Positions 37,826 to 49,501 of a stretch of 64,000 nucleotides of DNA are shown here, one piece after another (the stretch's first letter is position 1; each line of letters begins with the position of its first letter). The DNA is from Ascaris suum (Eukaryota > Nematoda > Chromadorea > Rhabditida > Ascarididae), in contig CM024188.1 in assembly GCA_013433145.1 (NCBI GenBank), forward strand, positions 7,229,001 through 7,293,000, written 5' to 3'. A model generated the notes under the pieces. That model worked only from the letters and a program-made list of their open reading frames with translations, was not told the DNA's origin and ran no database searches. The translations under genes and the position numbers were made by a program.

Positions 37826-40800
37826 CAAAATGTTACATTTATATTAATACGTGTCCGTGTCCGCTACGTTTTTGTCACTACGTTGCGTGCATAAGTGCTT
37901 TGCCCTTTAGTTTGCATAATGAAGTGTAATGTAATTGCGTCTATCGTGCAGGAAGCCGATATCAGAGAAGCTGAAGAAGGTAGTTAAGGACCCTTATTTC
38001 ACTATGATATTAGCGTTCCTCAACGGTCGATGCGATAACTACACCGATCAGCATCAGATTCTTCGATTAGAGGTAAGCTACAGCATTCAACGAGCGCTTT
38101 CGTGCAGTTTGCGTTTGTTTTCTGAACCGCATCCTAAGATCTTCTTTTCAAATTTAAGGATATGCTCGATATTTTATGTGGGTCACTCATTGATTGCTGT
38201 ATTTCTATGCGTTTTCACATCTTTGCTTCTGCCTGATCTATTTATCACTTTGACGCATCAGGTGAAAGAAGTGTTTTATATCTTTGTGTTTTGCATAAAT
38301 TGATTTCATTATGCGTCCGCGCAGCCTCGGGATTGAGAATTCCGCAGTCAGCGTTTTAAAATAAGCGCGCCTAGTCCGTTTATTTCATGTTCACTGAGCC
38401 AGTTCTAAAAGAATTGTAGCAGAATAAAATACCGAAGTGATATGAATAGGGAGGGACTTTTGTAATATCGGAATTGAAAGACCTTAAATTGAAAGACTGA
38501 CATTTTGTGGAGAGTATTGATTCTCTGCAGCAATTATGTGCAGGTAAGTACGTCACGAATGTTTTGGAACAAGCATTAGTTACGGGCAGTATGCGACAAG
38601 TTCTTAAGTACACCCAGTTTCTGACGTGTTTAACCGGGAAGTGGATCGCCAGTGCAATAAGGATTATGTATGTCTAAGCTGATTTATGTCTACAGAGGGT
38701 ACCATTGGAAGATCGAATTGCGTTCGCAGCGATACACTTCAATGACCAGTTCTTCATCAAATCGATCAAGGCGCTGTTCACTGGCACTAATCTCTATCGC
38801 CGACTGTCTGGATTGTTCATCACTGGCCTAAGTCAGCATTGGGAAACCCATCAGTTATTAAGCGAGTAAGTCATGTGGTCGTTTATTTTTCTTCCCAGCA
38901 TTATTATTAAAAGTTTATATTGACGTATTTAACGTGACTGATTTAGCTGACTTAGTAACAGCTTTTAAGCAATATTCGTGTAGGGTGCATAAAAGCCGAG
39001 TAGTATATTTACAAGTTTGTCGCTAATCATGTGAATTTTAAAGGTATGTTAACGACACTGGTGATATTCAAACGGCTACCGTTTTACTTATTACGGGTCA
39101 CTGCTTCGCTCCGGTGCTCCCTCGGCCAGTGATTCCGATATCCGATGATTCGTTGCATGACGATTTCGAGTTGCTAAACTCCTCAGATGAAGTAACGAAC
39201 GATAGTTCCACTCATCCGTTAGTGCAGTTTCGCTTTGCCTCATTTATATTTGCGTTTCTGCATTATGGATTATTACTTGATTAGTGGGATATAATATTCC
39301 AATTTCAATCATCGCTTGGCGTTTTGTTCGGAATATAAGGTTGACAGTTCTCGGTCAATATTCTCTATGCGAAACGCAATTATCGTGCGCTTAGCCAATG
39401 AGGCTTTGAGGCTTTTCTTTTAGTCTTAAGAAAACGTTGGACAGCTGCCTCTCCTATCAGCATTTTTGGAAGGTGAGCCAATTAATTGAATGTTCGTTTC
39501 GTTCATCTTATCTTTCAAAGTCATGGCTTGTATTATTATTAGTCTTGCTTCCGATGAGTTTTCGAAATTTCTGGTCGAGTCGCCGACCATCCCAATTGGA
39601 AGCTATGTGGAGTATGTGGAGTCGGGGATGTGCCGTGATGCTGAACCTAAAATGACTGACCAAATTCATTTGCAGACTGAAAGATTTTTTGCTTTATCGT
39701 TTCAGTATTCGCTTTCCCAGAAACCTCACGCTTAGCGTTCTTGCACGCATGTATACGTTTGTGCTCTTATGAGTTGTGCTGTAATAGTATAGTAAAATGT
39801 CGTTTCAGGAGGAAATATGTGATGCAAAGTTATTGTTGTGTGCAAGCTTACCAGGAAATGCTAAACATGTGGACATTATGGAAGCAAAGAGCGCGCTTGG
39901 ATTGTCTATTACAATGGAAGAAAATATACGAATGGAGTAACATAGAAACGGATCAAGATCTTCCTGAGGTGAACGTGTGGCCCTCAATGAGGACTTCTGA
40001 TTTGGAGGTCGCATTAGGGAAGCCGAGTGACGATAGAGCCGAGGTGAATATTTCGCCGTTTCAGCGCTAGAGAATTAAAAATTTATCTTGCTTTCGTTTT
40101 CTTTTTGCATAGTTGAAAAGAACTTGAAGAAAAATGTCTAACGCTTAGAAAAGCAAATTTTTTTGTTCTGAGAGGATTTTGGTGTATTAAAAGAGTGCAG
40201 TTGATTATTGAGGTTCAGTTTATCACTATTTATATATACACTCAACGCTTATAGAAGCCTACATTATAGTGAACTAATAGAGTTCTGAGGAAAACCAGTT
40301 CCTACATAGTCACAGCAGGGCAGTTCTGTTCCTCATATTCTGTATTCTTTTTGGAGCAGCTATATACGCCTTTATTTGGGAGAAATTTTCCAGTTTGCAC
40401 CTGAATTAAGTCAAAGGGTTCTTTTGCTTGTTTCGGGAACGAAAGTGTTTTCTGTGAAATCGGAACTGTTTGGTGAAGTGCATTTTTAAATGATAGTGGG
40501 CAGTGAATGTTTCTAAAAGAAGGAATAATTTAAGGCAGAAGTGTGCTGTCAATTTTGCGCACGTCCCGTAACACTCGAGAAACCAGAGTTGGCAGTTCCA
40601 CTCACGTCAACACTACTCGTTTCGACGAATAGAGTGGCTGCCTGCAATTCAACGTGAGTTTCTTGTTTGTTTTATATTTACTCTACCGATAATTTATGTA
40701 TACATTTATACGAACATTCCAGCATACAGTCAACACTGTTAGATGCCCTTGTAGAATTTTTCGAGTAACGAACGATGTCGACAAGTCTTGATTATTAGGT

Positions 40801-42400
40801 CACTTATTCTGTCATCTTCCGCTGATTTGAATTCATGTGGGAATCATGAAGTGGAACATTTGATTGAAGCGGTTTAAGGTTGGATGGTTTGCGATTTAAA
40901 TCGCTCTAGAGTTCACCTGAGGTTGTTATGGGCTGGAAGGGAGAAACAAACGGTGGTTTTTTATTCATGCATAAACTGTGCACAAGCTATTTCACTGATT
41001 TCAGCAAGACTTTTGCTCTGTTTTATGTCATTTGTTAGTCGTCTTCAAAGGGGATATCACCTACCAAGCTCCCGAAGTTTGTTTTCTACCAGCCTATTGA
41101 GGTTTATGTAATGTGCGCACTCGCTTCTGTTGGTGCCTATAAAATTTATGAATGGTTTGCCATCTAACTAGGAAATTTCAAGTAGTGCGCACAAAGAAAC
41201 CTAATCGCGTTCCACTTACTAAACGTAATATGAGCTACGGAAAAAATGCAGATTACGCATGATAATCGCGTAAAAAAAAATAAAAATGCAGATTACGCAT
41301 GTACGCAAGCTTTTTCCGCACGGCCCCAAAGGGCCGTGCGGAAAAAGCTTGCGTACATGCGTAATCTGCATTTTTATTGCCCGCGAAGTTCATCTTTTGG
41401 CATTAATGTTGTATTGGTATCGGTTATATCCACCATTTCATCCATCAGGTGCTCGATAAGCTCATCTAAATCGACGAAGTCGGTTAACACTCCTGTGCTG
41501 TTGAGCGCTCGTGACGTTGCCTGTCAGCAATGCTTCAAACCTCTTCCGAAGTGTGTTCTTTGCCGTCGCCACATGGGAACCCTGACACCCTCCGAATGCC
41601 CAGCTCTGGGAGCTCTTTCATCTTGGTTCACATGGTGTCAGGTAATCTATTTGCAGTCCATGAATGCATGATAGGAGAGATTGCGTGGCAGCGAGGCTGG
41701 CACGATGTGTTATTTTGTTACTCAACAGAAATCCATTTTTCGATTCGAGACTGCTAAGAGGGGGGGGGGTGGGGGGTTAAGATTTCCTTGTAAATGTTAT
41801 GATTGCTGCGAGCGCCTATAACTTGTAAGTGAAGTCGTCAGTAATGTTATATTAACTTTTAAGTCGTCAGTAATTATGTATTGAAAACATCATTCAATAA
41901 TGCAAGTTATATTAACAACCGGATTGGCGGACAGACCTGCATATATCACTTGCACAGCACAGCTTCGTGAATATGCGCATTTTATAAGCGTTTGCAACAA
42001 TGCAAAGTAATATGATCAACGATTTTTTACAAAAATATCGTTTTTCTGTGTATCCAAATAATGCAAATTCGCATAACTGAACTCAATTCGTTTTTGCATA
42101 TTTGTGCAAACAAATGATTTTTTCGTGATTTCGATACAGTGAGTTGCAGGTTAATCTAAATTTAAGTGATAGTGTCCGGTTTATATCGTCTATTTCCTGC
42201 AGTTGTTTCATTGTGTTAGATGACAACGTTTGCAGAGGTGCCGTCATGGAGGACACATGGCACACTTATGGCACTGGTTTGCGAAACACGAAGAATGTGC
42301 GGCAAGTGGTTGTCTTTGTAAATGTGAGCTTGCGGATATGAGTATGTTCAGCTATAAATCTGTAAATGTCGAACCGTGCACTTGCACCGATGGCGTGTAG
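25487..42400 (+). CDS. mios: MIOS, GATOR2 complex WD40 subunit
   Basis: MIOS is a component of GATOR2, which restrains GATOR1 and so promotes TORC1 activation by amino acids at lysosomes. Exons read: 25487-25636, 26152-26261, 26842-26946, 28572-28800, 29662-29820, about 30506-30743, 31547-31660, 31988-32174, 32323-32452, 34724-34830, 36253-36316, 37310-37419, 37952-38072, 38696-38865, 39044-39191, 39424-39472 (weak), 39809-40043, 40535-40653, 41449-41641, 42236-42400 (TAG). Most junctions agree in phase. The N-terminus is a WD40 propeller (RFICLSPDYF, LRCFSLSP, HSFDWHRTIRNRLLLSG); the alpha-solenoid shows LRLCGWPPFDD and SRAVAAAVF; the C-terminus has the family zinc module: CQFC, CQQC..CVLC, then CRHGGHMAHLWHWF..C..CLCKC with all ligands present. 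Exons for one propeller repeat (26947-28571), part of the linker (32453-34723) and the joins around 39.2-39.8 kb are unresolved. An acidic exon at 30.5 kb has no counterpart in the human protein as I recall it. Confidence 0.93.
26720..26741 (+). repeat. Poly-T tract in mios intron
   Basis: About 22 T in the intron before the third exon; the acceptor used is about 100 bases further on (CACTTTTATAG at 26841). Confidence 0.85.
30222..30236. repeat. Poly-C tract in mios intron
   Basis: A run of C following CCTTGCCCCCT in the intron before the acidic exon. Length is approximate, as such runs are error-prone in assemblies. Confidence 0.8.
33520..33557. repeat. Perfect 18-bp fold-back palindrome
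   Basis: GACCAGCCGAGCAGATTT at 33520-33537 is followed after only CA by its exact reverse complement at 33540-33557. It lies in a mios intron. No flanking terminal repeats or target duplication are evident. Confidence 0.95.
34352..34615. repeat. Two poly-G tracts in mios intron
   Basis: Runs of G at 34352-34370 and 34598-34615, just upstream of the exon at 34724. Both could form G-quadruplexes in the sense RNA. Confidence 0.9.
37046..37100. repeat. Perfect 23-bp fold-back palindrome plus direct copy
   Basis: Arms 37046-37068 and 37078-37100 are exact reverse complements around a 9-base loop (TAGGGATCA). The string CCCCTTATAGGGAT at the loop is repeated directly just after, near 37104-37117, followed by a further TATAGGGAT. 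Located in the mios intron before the exon at 37310. Confidence 0.95.
37750..37825. repeat. Imperfect (AT)n array
   Basis: About 75 bases of TA repeats with a few TATATTATA interruptions, in a mios intron. The predicted YIYIYI peptides in overlapping ORFs are artefacts of this array. Confidence 0.95.
41241..41378. repeat. Perfect 48-bp fold-back palindrome with third copy
   Basis: Arms 41279-41326 and 41331-41378 are exact reverse complements with a 4-base spacer (CAAA); the centre is GC-rich (CGCACGGCCC). The outer part, AAAAATGCAGATTACGCATG, also occurs once more as a direct copy at 41243-41261. The block lies in the last-but-one mios intron, 70 bases before the exon at 41449. Confidence 0.96.
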
Positions 42401-42995
42401 ATGCGTATTTGCTTTAGCATTCTCTTGTAGTCGCAGTACCTATAAATCAAATGAATGAAGGCTGTATTCGACGTTTGTTAATTAATTCGAGAGTTTTTAA
42501 CGTTCATTGTGCTATCAGTTTCGGCGATTCTATACCAAGTGAAGTTTGACTTTTCGGAGGGAGAAGGAAAATAGATGGTGAAAAACTCTGTGAAGGCTCA
42601 CCTTCGCCTCTGTATCGGTGTTATAACTTCTGCAATTGAGTTTCCTACTCCAGTTAAACGCTTAGATAATTCACTTAAAGTAGTTTGCAGGAAGGTTATG
42701 CAGATGGTGCCTTTATTGTTTTCCGTCGTATTTCCATGAAAGTTTCGCTTATTGTGTACTCTTGTTTACTACGGTAGCAGCCGTTTAATTAGGACTGATA
42801 TTGCCTGATTTTTTCAGAAGGCCATTGATCATCTTAGATAGGTAACTCTAGTTGTTAATTACAGCTGCCGAAGAACAAGATTCGTCAATTCTGTGGTATT
42901 TGAGTGAAATAAGAGAAATTTCCCTAAGAAAATAACGTAATGTACTACCGAAAAGTGGCCACTTTATTTGCATCACTCCGAAGCGCTTTGCAGTG

Positions 42996-43463
42996 ATGAT
43001 CAAAGAAAACGTGATCGAACAGGGCATTAGTTTAATTGTTGGGTATGTGTCCTAAATTCATCGCTTTTTACGTAGTATTTCCAATGTGTAGCTGGTAAGC
43101 TGCCTGGATTGTCTCATTTCCAATAAAATGTTCGTTCGAAACAATAACATCTTTGTAGCTTCAGTTCATTGTGAGTGTCTTGAGCTGAGAAACGACCATT
43201 TCTAATGAATGAGTGAACATCTTTTCTGATCAAATGGCTGCCATTGAAGACAGTTGACTTCTCGTTCGGTCTCGAATTATGGTAATTATTTTTTCAGCGA
43301 TGCTTTTGAAATCCTAAATTGCTTAACTGCTCCTTTATGTCCTCATTTTGTTAATGTGAAGTACATCCGAATTGGACATAGAAGACCATTTCTTATCCCC
43401 AGTCACTTGCAAGGAGAGGTGGCAAAAAAATTACGGGAAAGAACTGAAGATTTTAGTAGTTGA
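42996..43463 (+). CDS. Small 70-residue protein, two exons
   Basis: Exon 1 is 42996-43042, starting with ATG three bases after a CTTTGCAG acceptor that could receive a spliced leader; it ends at a strong GG|GTATGT donor in phase 2. Exon 2 is 43298-43463, entered at TTTTTTCAG in the matching phase and ending at TGA. The product begins MIKENVIEQGISLIVGDAFE, has a central Cys pair (LNCLTAPLCPHF) and a basic second half (IGHRRPFLIPSHL) ending in an amphipathic EVAKKLRERTED segment. I recognise no family. It starts about 600 bases after the MIOS stop on the same strand, so it could be the second gene of an operon. Support is the clean splice sites and phase match only; a chance pairing is possible. 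Confidence 0.45.
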
Positions 43464-45500
43464 ATACGAACACCAGAAACTGTCACGAAAAGTCCCTAAA
43501 ACGCGAAATTTTCGACATCTTCCAAGTAACGGATCCTCATAGTCGACACTTGCGAAGTATGAACGGCTATGAATGAAGTATCTTCGGCTGGTTATAAGGT
43601 ACAGTCTCTTGCAGACTGATGCTTCTTCCTGCAGATCCTTTCAAATTTTGCAGTCCCTGAATTTGTAGGGCAAACATTCTACATTTCATAAGTTTTGTAC
43701 ATTGCTGTTTTTTTTTTTCATTCATATGCAACGAAAGGTTTTTTTGAGGTGAGGAAAGAGGGAGGAGCGAGAAATAGGCGGTAGGAGATATCGTTTTCTT
43801 GATGATACCCTGTCCCTTCACTGTTTGTTTTTTCCAGAAGGAAAGAAACATCGCATTCTTCATATCATAGACACATTCATTTTTAAGCGGTCGGTTATGA
43901 TGGAAATGTCAATAATCTAGGCATCATATGTGCATCTCCTTCTCTTCATTTGCCTTCGTCAGGGAAAACGACTATTCCTTCTTGCAAAATGCACCCCCTT
44001 CATTCCATTCTATGTTGCAGCAAGGTGCACTAGTGCATTATTGGGTGTAGCACAGGGTAGGGATACTGGACTTTGATGCCACAGCAATTCTGGTGATCAG
44101 TGCCTGCCGCTAATATCATACTATTTTCCGCACTCTCCTCATCCCCCTTCCATTTCCTCTAAGGAACTTCAATCAGACAAGGACAGATGCATTTGACTAG
44201 TCGGGTGCCTGACTGTTGCTGTACTTATTTTCATTTGGGGTCACTTTAAGCCCTTTCAGCCCTTTCTTATGAACTTTTGCGAATTTGTGTTTGCGATATT
44301 TATATTTACCTTTCGAACAGCTCTAATATATATAAGAAAAAACTTTGAAGCTAGTCACGAAGTTTGGTACGTATTTTTTCCATCTCTAAGTGTTTTTTTT
44401 TTCCACTTCTCGTAATAAAGTCTGATTAGATTTCTTCGTAATTGGTGGCTTGAATCACCCAATTCCCCCTACTAAACTGCTGAGATTTGATTGAAGGTCC
44501 AATTTTGATAAAGCAGTTGCGAAATGGAAGCATGGGTTTGTAAAATTATTGAGAGTTGCTGCTACAGTATGTGGAGGCTGCAGGGATTGGGCATCTTCTT
44601 CAGCCCTATTTTTAGAAGTTTGTTGGCTTCTTGTTTGCACCTTGCGTGCAAACTGCATAGTCGCACAGATAATTGGTAAACATTCTCAGAAATTAACTGC
44701 TCAACTTTGAATTTCGCTACGGTACAAGTGATCCTCAGTTACGTGCCAGTTTTGAAATTCAAATTTCTTTGACGAATCGGGGCAAAAAGATCCACCTTAG
44801 AAATGCAATGAAAACCAGTGGCTGCAAGTTTCATCCGAGATTGCTTGACTCGCCTTCCCTCTTCCTCCTCCGCCCCCCCCCCTCCCACCCCCCCCCCAAA
44901 AAAAGAAATGAGGTGATTTTGGTTGTTTATTCGAACTTCCGGTTTGCCGGTCATTGGTTGGCAAAAATTCCAGTCCCAAAACCGATGAAGCGATGAAAAG
45001 GGTTGATTTGAAAAAAACGTCGGCTTCCATATTACCCTAAGAACCCGTATATTCGCTATAAAAATCGCAAGTTCTATTGCCAGGTCTTTGAGCTGTTTCG
45101 CTTTCATCGCAAATTGCTTCCGCGACCGTCTTTCTTGTCATGGCAAGTATTATTGTTGCGTTTGTTGTCTATGAACGTTCATGTTTCACCTAACTCCTAC
45201 TTAATAACAATGAATGAGCAATATGGCTCCGAAACTACTCTGGGAGGTACTTGTTTTTTAACTACCTCAAACGTGGCTTCCTGATATCGGCACTATAAGA
45301 TGCTGTGGAAAATGATCTAGGCGTGGTGTGCATTCAAATCGCACTATGTTATTTATTTGCCTTTGCGTTTTTCTCGCTTCTTTAAAAAAAAATGTCTCTT
45401 TCTCTTTGCAATGGATTCAAATGCGAATTGAGTAGTGAGCTGGAAGTCAAGTAATTTCCATTAGTGTTATATATGATGGGGCCACTTTGTATAGTTATGG
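43464..45500. other. Mostly non-coding stretch
   Basis: No assigned gene. A minus-strand ORF at 44658-44455 (67 residues, starting MQFARKVQTRSQQ, Gln/Ser rich) has plausible codon composition but no partner exon. Poly-C/A low-complexity sequence lies at 44873-44905. Confidence 0.4.
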
Positions 45501-46308
45501 ATGGAAACATTTCGCGAGTTATTGGCAGTAGTAATTGTGGTACTAGTGTACGAAGGTGAGCAGAAGGAAGTTAGTGGCGTTGGGGAGGAGAGCTGTGGTG
45601 AAATAATTTTTGCGCAAAAGAACAAGAAACTTAAATTCAAAAAAGAGGTACAAAGGCTACTATTACTATCAGACACAAGGCTGGAGCGGCATGGGAAGTA
45701 CGTGTTTTTAACGTTAGGATGCTTAGGGTTTGGCTTGTTCCATTGTGAAAGTGCTGCACTTTGTCGGCTTGCAACTGTACTTAAGTGAGCTGTGGCTGAG
45801 GTGGTCGCATTTCAAACAACTGTAAACAGATTGTTGTTATTGTAATAAGATACACTTGTTTGCTCAAATCACTTTACGACATTGTCTTCGTTGCTTTTAT
45901 CTCACAGTGCCCATCACGTTGATTTACGCTTGCAGTACCGTTGAGCATGCTTGTTCCCTACTTTGAGAGAAGCTTCGTTCAGCGCTGATAAACAGTGTGT
46001 TAGAGTTCTGCGTAAGTTGACCAACTGCAAGGTACTATCCATGTTTCGTTTAGCATATCCGGTTTCATTCGCGTATCGCAGTATGCTGACCGCGTAAATT
46101 GACAAACTCATGTCGTGAGAATGATCAAATTGGCGTTGCGGCAAGCATGTCATGTTTGGTTTTTCAGTACCACTTGTGCACGTTGGCATCCGTAAAATCC
46201 TCAAAAAAATGGGTACGTCTGCTAGCCAAGCAAAATAAGCAGCGCAGAGGCAAACTGCCGGAAAACTGGGCAAATTTCAGGCAATTAAAGAAGATCATGA
46301 ATCAGTGA
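45501..46308 (+). CDS. Possible small basic protein, two exons
   Basis: The better part is the last exon, 46168-46308, entered at GGTTTTTCAG and ending TGA; it encodes 46 residues dominated by Lys/Arg/Gln (KKWVRLLAKQNKQRRGKLPE) with a helical, aromatic-spaced pattern like a ribosomal or RNA-binding tail. A candidate first exon is 45501-45650, beginning METFRELLAVVIVVLVY, a hydrophobic N-terminus, and ending GAG|GTACAA in the matching phase 0. Joining them gives 96 residues. I do not recognise a family, and the first exon could be unrelated. A 119-codon minus-strand ORF overlaps the region but looks like the shadow frame. Confidence 0.3.
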
Positions 46309-46417
46309 GCGTTTAATTATCGAAGCATCCAGTTTGAGCTCCTGTTATAGGATACCCTCTGAAGTCGGGAATATATTAGCGACTTTAACCGAAGAGAGAA
46401 CTTATATTTCTCTCGTG

Positions 46418-46790
46418 CTAGCTCTCCTCCCCTTCCTCTCCATCGCTCGCATCTTCCACTCCTGATATTCGCCAATGCTTCCGCAGTTCTTGGTATTCTG
46501 TGACGACAAAAGCATCGAGTTGATGTGGAGCTGTTCCTGCGCTTGCTTTTTCCTCAGGTTTTGTCGATGTCGCTTTATTTTTATTTCTCTTGTTTTGCCT
46601 GTTTGCAGCCTGAACGGTAAATTTGACAGTTGTTGATTGCAAAAGGTCTTGCGCATATATGTCGCTCTTTTTTGCGTTCATTGGTCTCGATCTCAAACGA
46701 GTACGATCAGCATGCCACAACAGGAGCGCCGAGTTTTGTAGTCATTGTTCATCAACGTTCAATAAATAATGCGAACGCACTTTGAATCTT
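46418..46790 (-). CDS. Charged, acidic-tailed C-terminal exon with one TGA
   Basis: A minus-strand reading frame opens at a good acceptor (CTTTTGTTTTGCAG, exon start 46790) and runs to TAG at 46418. It is interrupted once, by TGA at 46744-46742. Upstream of the TGA it reads RFKVRSHYLLNVDEQ; downstream it continues with LQNSALLLWHADRTRLRSRP and ends in a Lys-rich stretch and an acidic tail (VEDASDGEEGEES). If translation starts after the TGA, the first ATG (MNAKKSDIYAQDLL) gives about 87 residues. No family recognised. It could be the 3' exon of a larger minus-strand gene whose other exons lie at 48 kb, a nonsense allele, or a sequencing error. A second frame over 46.4-46.66 kb is open but compositionally worse. 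Confidence 0.45.
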
Positions 46791-47973
46791 CTGCAAAACA
46801 AAAGTTTTCGAATCACAGCGGTAAAGGGAAGGAAGTGGGTTTTTGAACTGATTACTCACACTTGGTGCCGCATGTAGGTTAGCTTAATTAGCTAGTGCTT
46901 TCCATGCCAGGTATCCAGGTGGCGAAGACCGCTGCATTTTTTCATTGTCACAATCGGCATGTAAACAATGGACATAGGCAAGTAGCAAATGCCGCTACAA
47001 CAAATATATGACGAATAGAGTATTAGGTGTTCCTTCACTGTCTTTTTAGCTCGCTACTGTACGCAATACGTGCTGGTAGGTCTTAGCTCGCTGCTGGTGA
47101 GTCCAAGGGTTAAATGAGTTCACGTTTGAGGGGATATTTTCATTTAGACTTGTCATCCTCCACTGGCTTACATCAAAGAATAAAGTGATACAGATGAGGA
47201 GGAGCGATAAAGGTTAAGAAAGATAAAGGGGAAGACAATGAGCAGGTGACCTCTGATGCGATAGAAAGAATGCATCACCCGTTAAGGAGAGCTCAAAAGT
47301 ATGAGGTCCCAGCAGGAATGCTAACCTTTGTCGTAAAGGTGTTGTTGATTTGTTCAGTCGGTCGTGTGTAACATTGGTCAATTCAGTGAGTTTATTGCAA
47401 CGAACTTAAACGGTTATCAACTTGTACATTTCACCTTGTTTATCACAATTCGGCAACCGACGGGATTTCATTCAGTCGACCAGCCAAAGATGTTCAGGAG
47501 AGGGCAGAATTCGGTTAAAAGGGATGTATTTCCAAGTTTTCGGATAACGATTGTCTAAACGGGTTTTGAACGTAATGGAATTTCGACTGCGTTTGAGAAA
47601 TATGGAACTACAACCAAATTCCAGTTGATTAAAAAACTGACCAAAATTTCGAACCTGACCGAATTTCATTTCCAATCATACAAACATAAACCTATCAAAA
47701 TTGCCTTCAAATAAGTATTACATATCCATTATCAGGATTCAACCACTGCTGTCGAGGCGATTCCATAGAAAATCTTCATTTCCATGATTCTAAAAGAAAA
47801 GCAAGTCCAAAAAAGGAAGCCACTTATAAAACAAAATCAAAAGATAAATTATTGCAAGCGAACAATACGCATTAAGCATCATGTTCATGTGGCATTTTTT
47901 GCGCTTCAAATGATACTTGAAGCATTTCAACATTTCTTAGAGACAATAGACTTCTTTTTTGAAAAATGCTAAC

Positions 47974-48849
47974 CTTGTGTATCATCTTCTGCTACTACAT
48001 CAATGCCACCCATAGAAGGTGGCTGTCGCACACTTCCACCAGAACTTGCGATGGTTTTATATTGAAGTGGTGAGGATGAACAAACAAAACGACTTTCCGT
48101 TCCTGTAAAAAAAAAACAAACGCAAATACCTCATATAAAAGAGGTGGCGGCTCATTCGTAGCCATCTTTTTCACTTTTATAGCGCTTCGACATCCATAAA
48201 GGCTAGCGTTAAGCATAAGCGCACCCCCTGCGAGACTTTTAGCAACTTGAAATGACAAGCAAAAGCTAATGTTTCGTTATTTGTGTACTACCTCGAACAG
48301 AAGCCGAAGTATAAAGTCAGAAGTATATATAACAGACGGATAAGTACCTATGTTTGCCGGCCTCCAAGCACCATTACCCGACACTTTAGCTTAATTCCAT
48401 GCGAAATGAAATCAAGCACTGCGAGAAATAATCCGCTGAAGGCTATGCTACGTGATGTCAATGACAGTGATTGATGATGGACAGCGCGACTCTAGCGAGT
48501 AAATATGCTAAAACTGTTCGAAGTATCTTCGACGCATTCGGCGAATAATGAGGTGTATGGGAAATCAGATTCACTTTTTTCCACCTCAACATTTCATAAG
48601 AAAATACTCACTAGTACCTTAAATGTAAAAGTACTAATCGGTAAGATCACTAATGAAAGTAGTAACCAATCGAAAGTTGTCTGTACGCACGAGGGCGACT
48701 GTTCGGCGATGCAGCGTTACGAAGGACCGATGAACGACGTTGCTTCGAGTTCACGCTGCGTGCCATAAAAAACACCTAATACTGGAGGAGGTGTCGGTGT
48801 CGACGGTACGTCCGTACAGAACATCGTAGTCGAAGCGATAGGTGTTCGT
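47974..48849 (-). CDS. Two unassigned minus-strand exons
   Basis: Exon 48849-48776 follows GAATAACTTCAG and reads TNTYRFDYDVLYGRTVDTDT in phase 0, with C/T at most third codon positions, which suggests coding; a second frame is also open. Exon 48102-47974 follows TTTTTTTACAG and reads TESRFVCSSSPLQYKTIASS and onward to an acidic end, leaving at CAA G|GTTAGC in phase 1. The donor of the first (AG|GTGTTT, phase 2) does not match the entry phase of the second, so an exon is missing. They lie downstream of the potassium channel on the same strand and could be its distal cytoplasmic tail, joined from LEHM|GTAACT in phase 0, or part of a separate gene ending at 46.4 kb. Confidence 0.35.
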
Positions 48850-49501
48850 CTGAAGTTATTCACATGAATTCCAGTTAGTTAATGATCAAGCTATGGAAAG
48901 CTTCACTTTTTTCTCAAGATCCACCAGCTTAGTTGAAAGCCTCAGTGAATGTTTACTTTCACATTTAGCTAGCATAATATAATATAGGTTATTGGACTAA
49001 ACAGAATAAATTGGCATGAGTTAGCTTAGCACGATTAGCTCATCGGTTCGTGAACGGCGGCGACACATCCAAACCACTCTCTGTTTTAAATGCGTTTAGC
49101 AGTACATGATGAGGTAAGCGCAGAATACCGGTCTGAGTTGATCGAATTCAGGTGTGTGTCCCTCTTTTAGGTTTCTTAGGCTGTCGGCAATATTGTTGTT
49201 GTTTAACGCTACAACAGTGCTGGATTTAATTTAATTTTCCAAGTAACTGTTCTGTTTTTAGACAAAACTGTTTCACTCGTCATTACACTAGGTGTTAACA
49301 ACTGTGTTCAAACGACGTCAAGGTCAGTGTTAAAGAACTCGCGCGTATGAAAAATTGGATTTGTGCTCCACACACAAGACAAAGCGACCCAAATACACCA
49401 GTTGGAAGAAAGCAACTGGCTTCATTTTGATTCTGCAGCTTGCGCAAAGGAACGATGCGACATTTGGATGAAACGATGGAAGAGATCCGCCTCATAATTG
49501 T

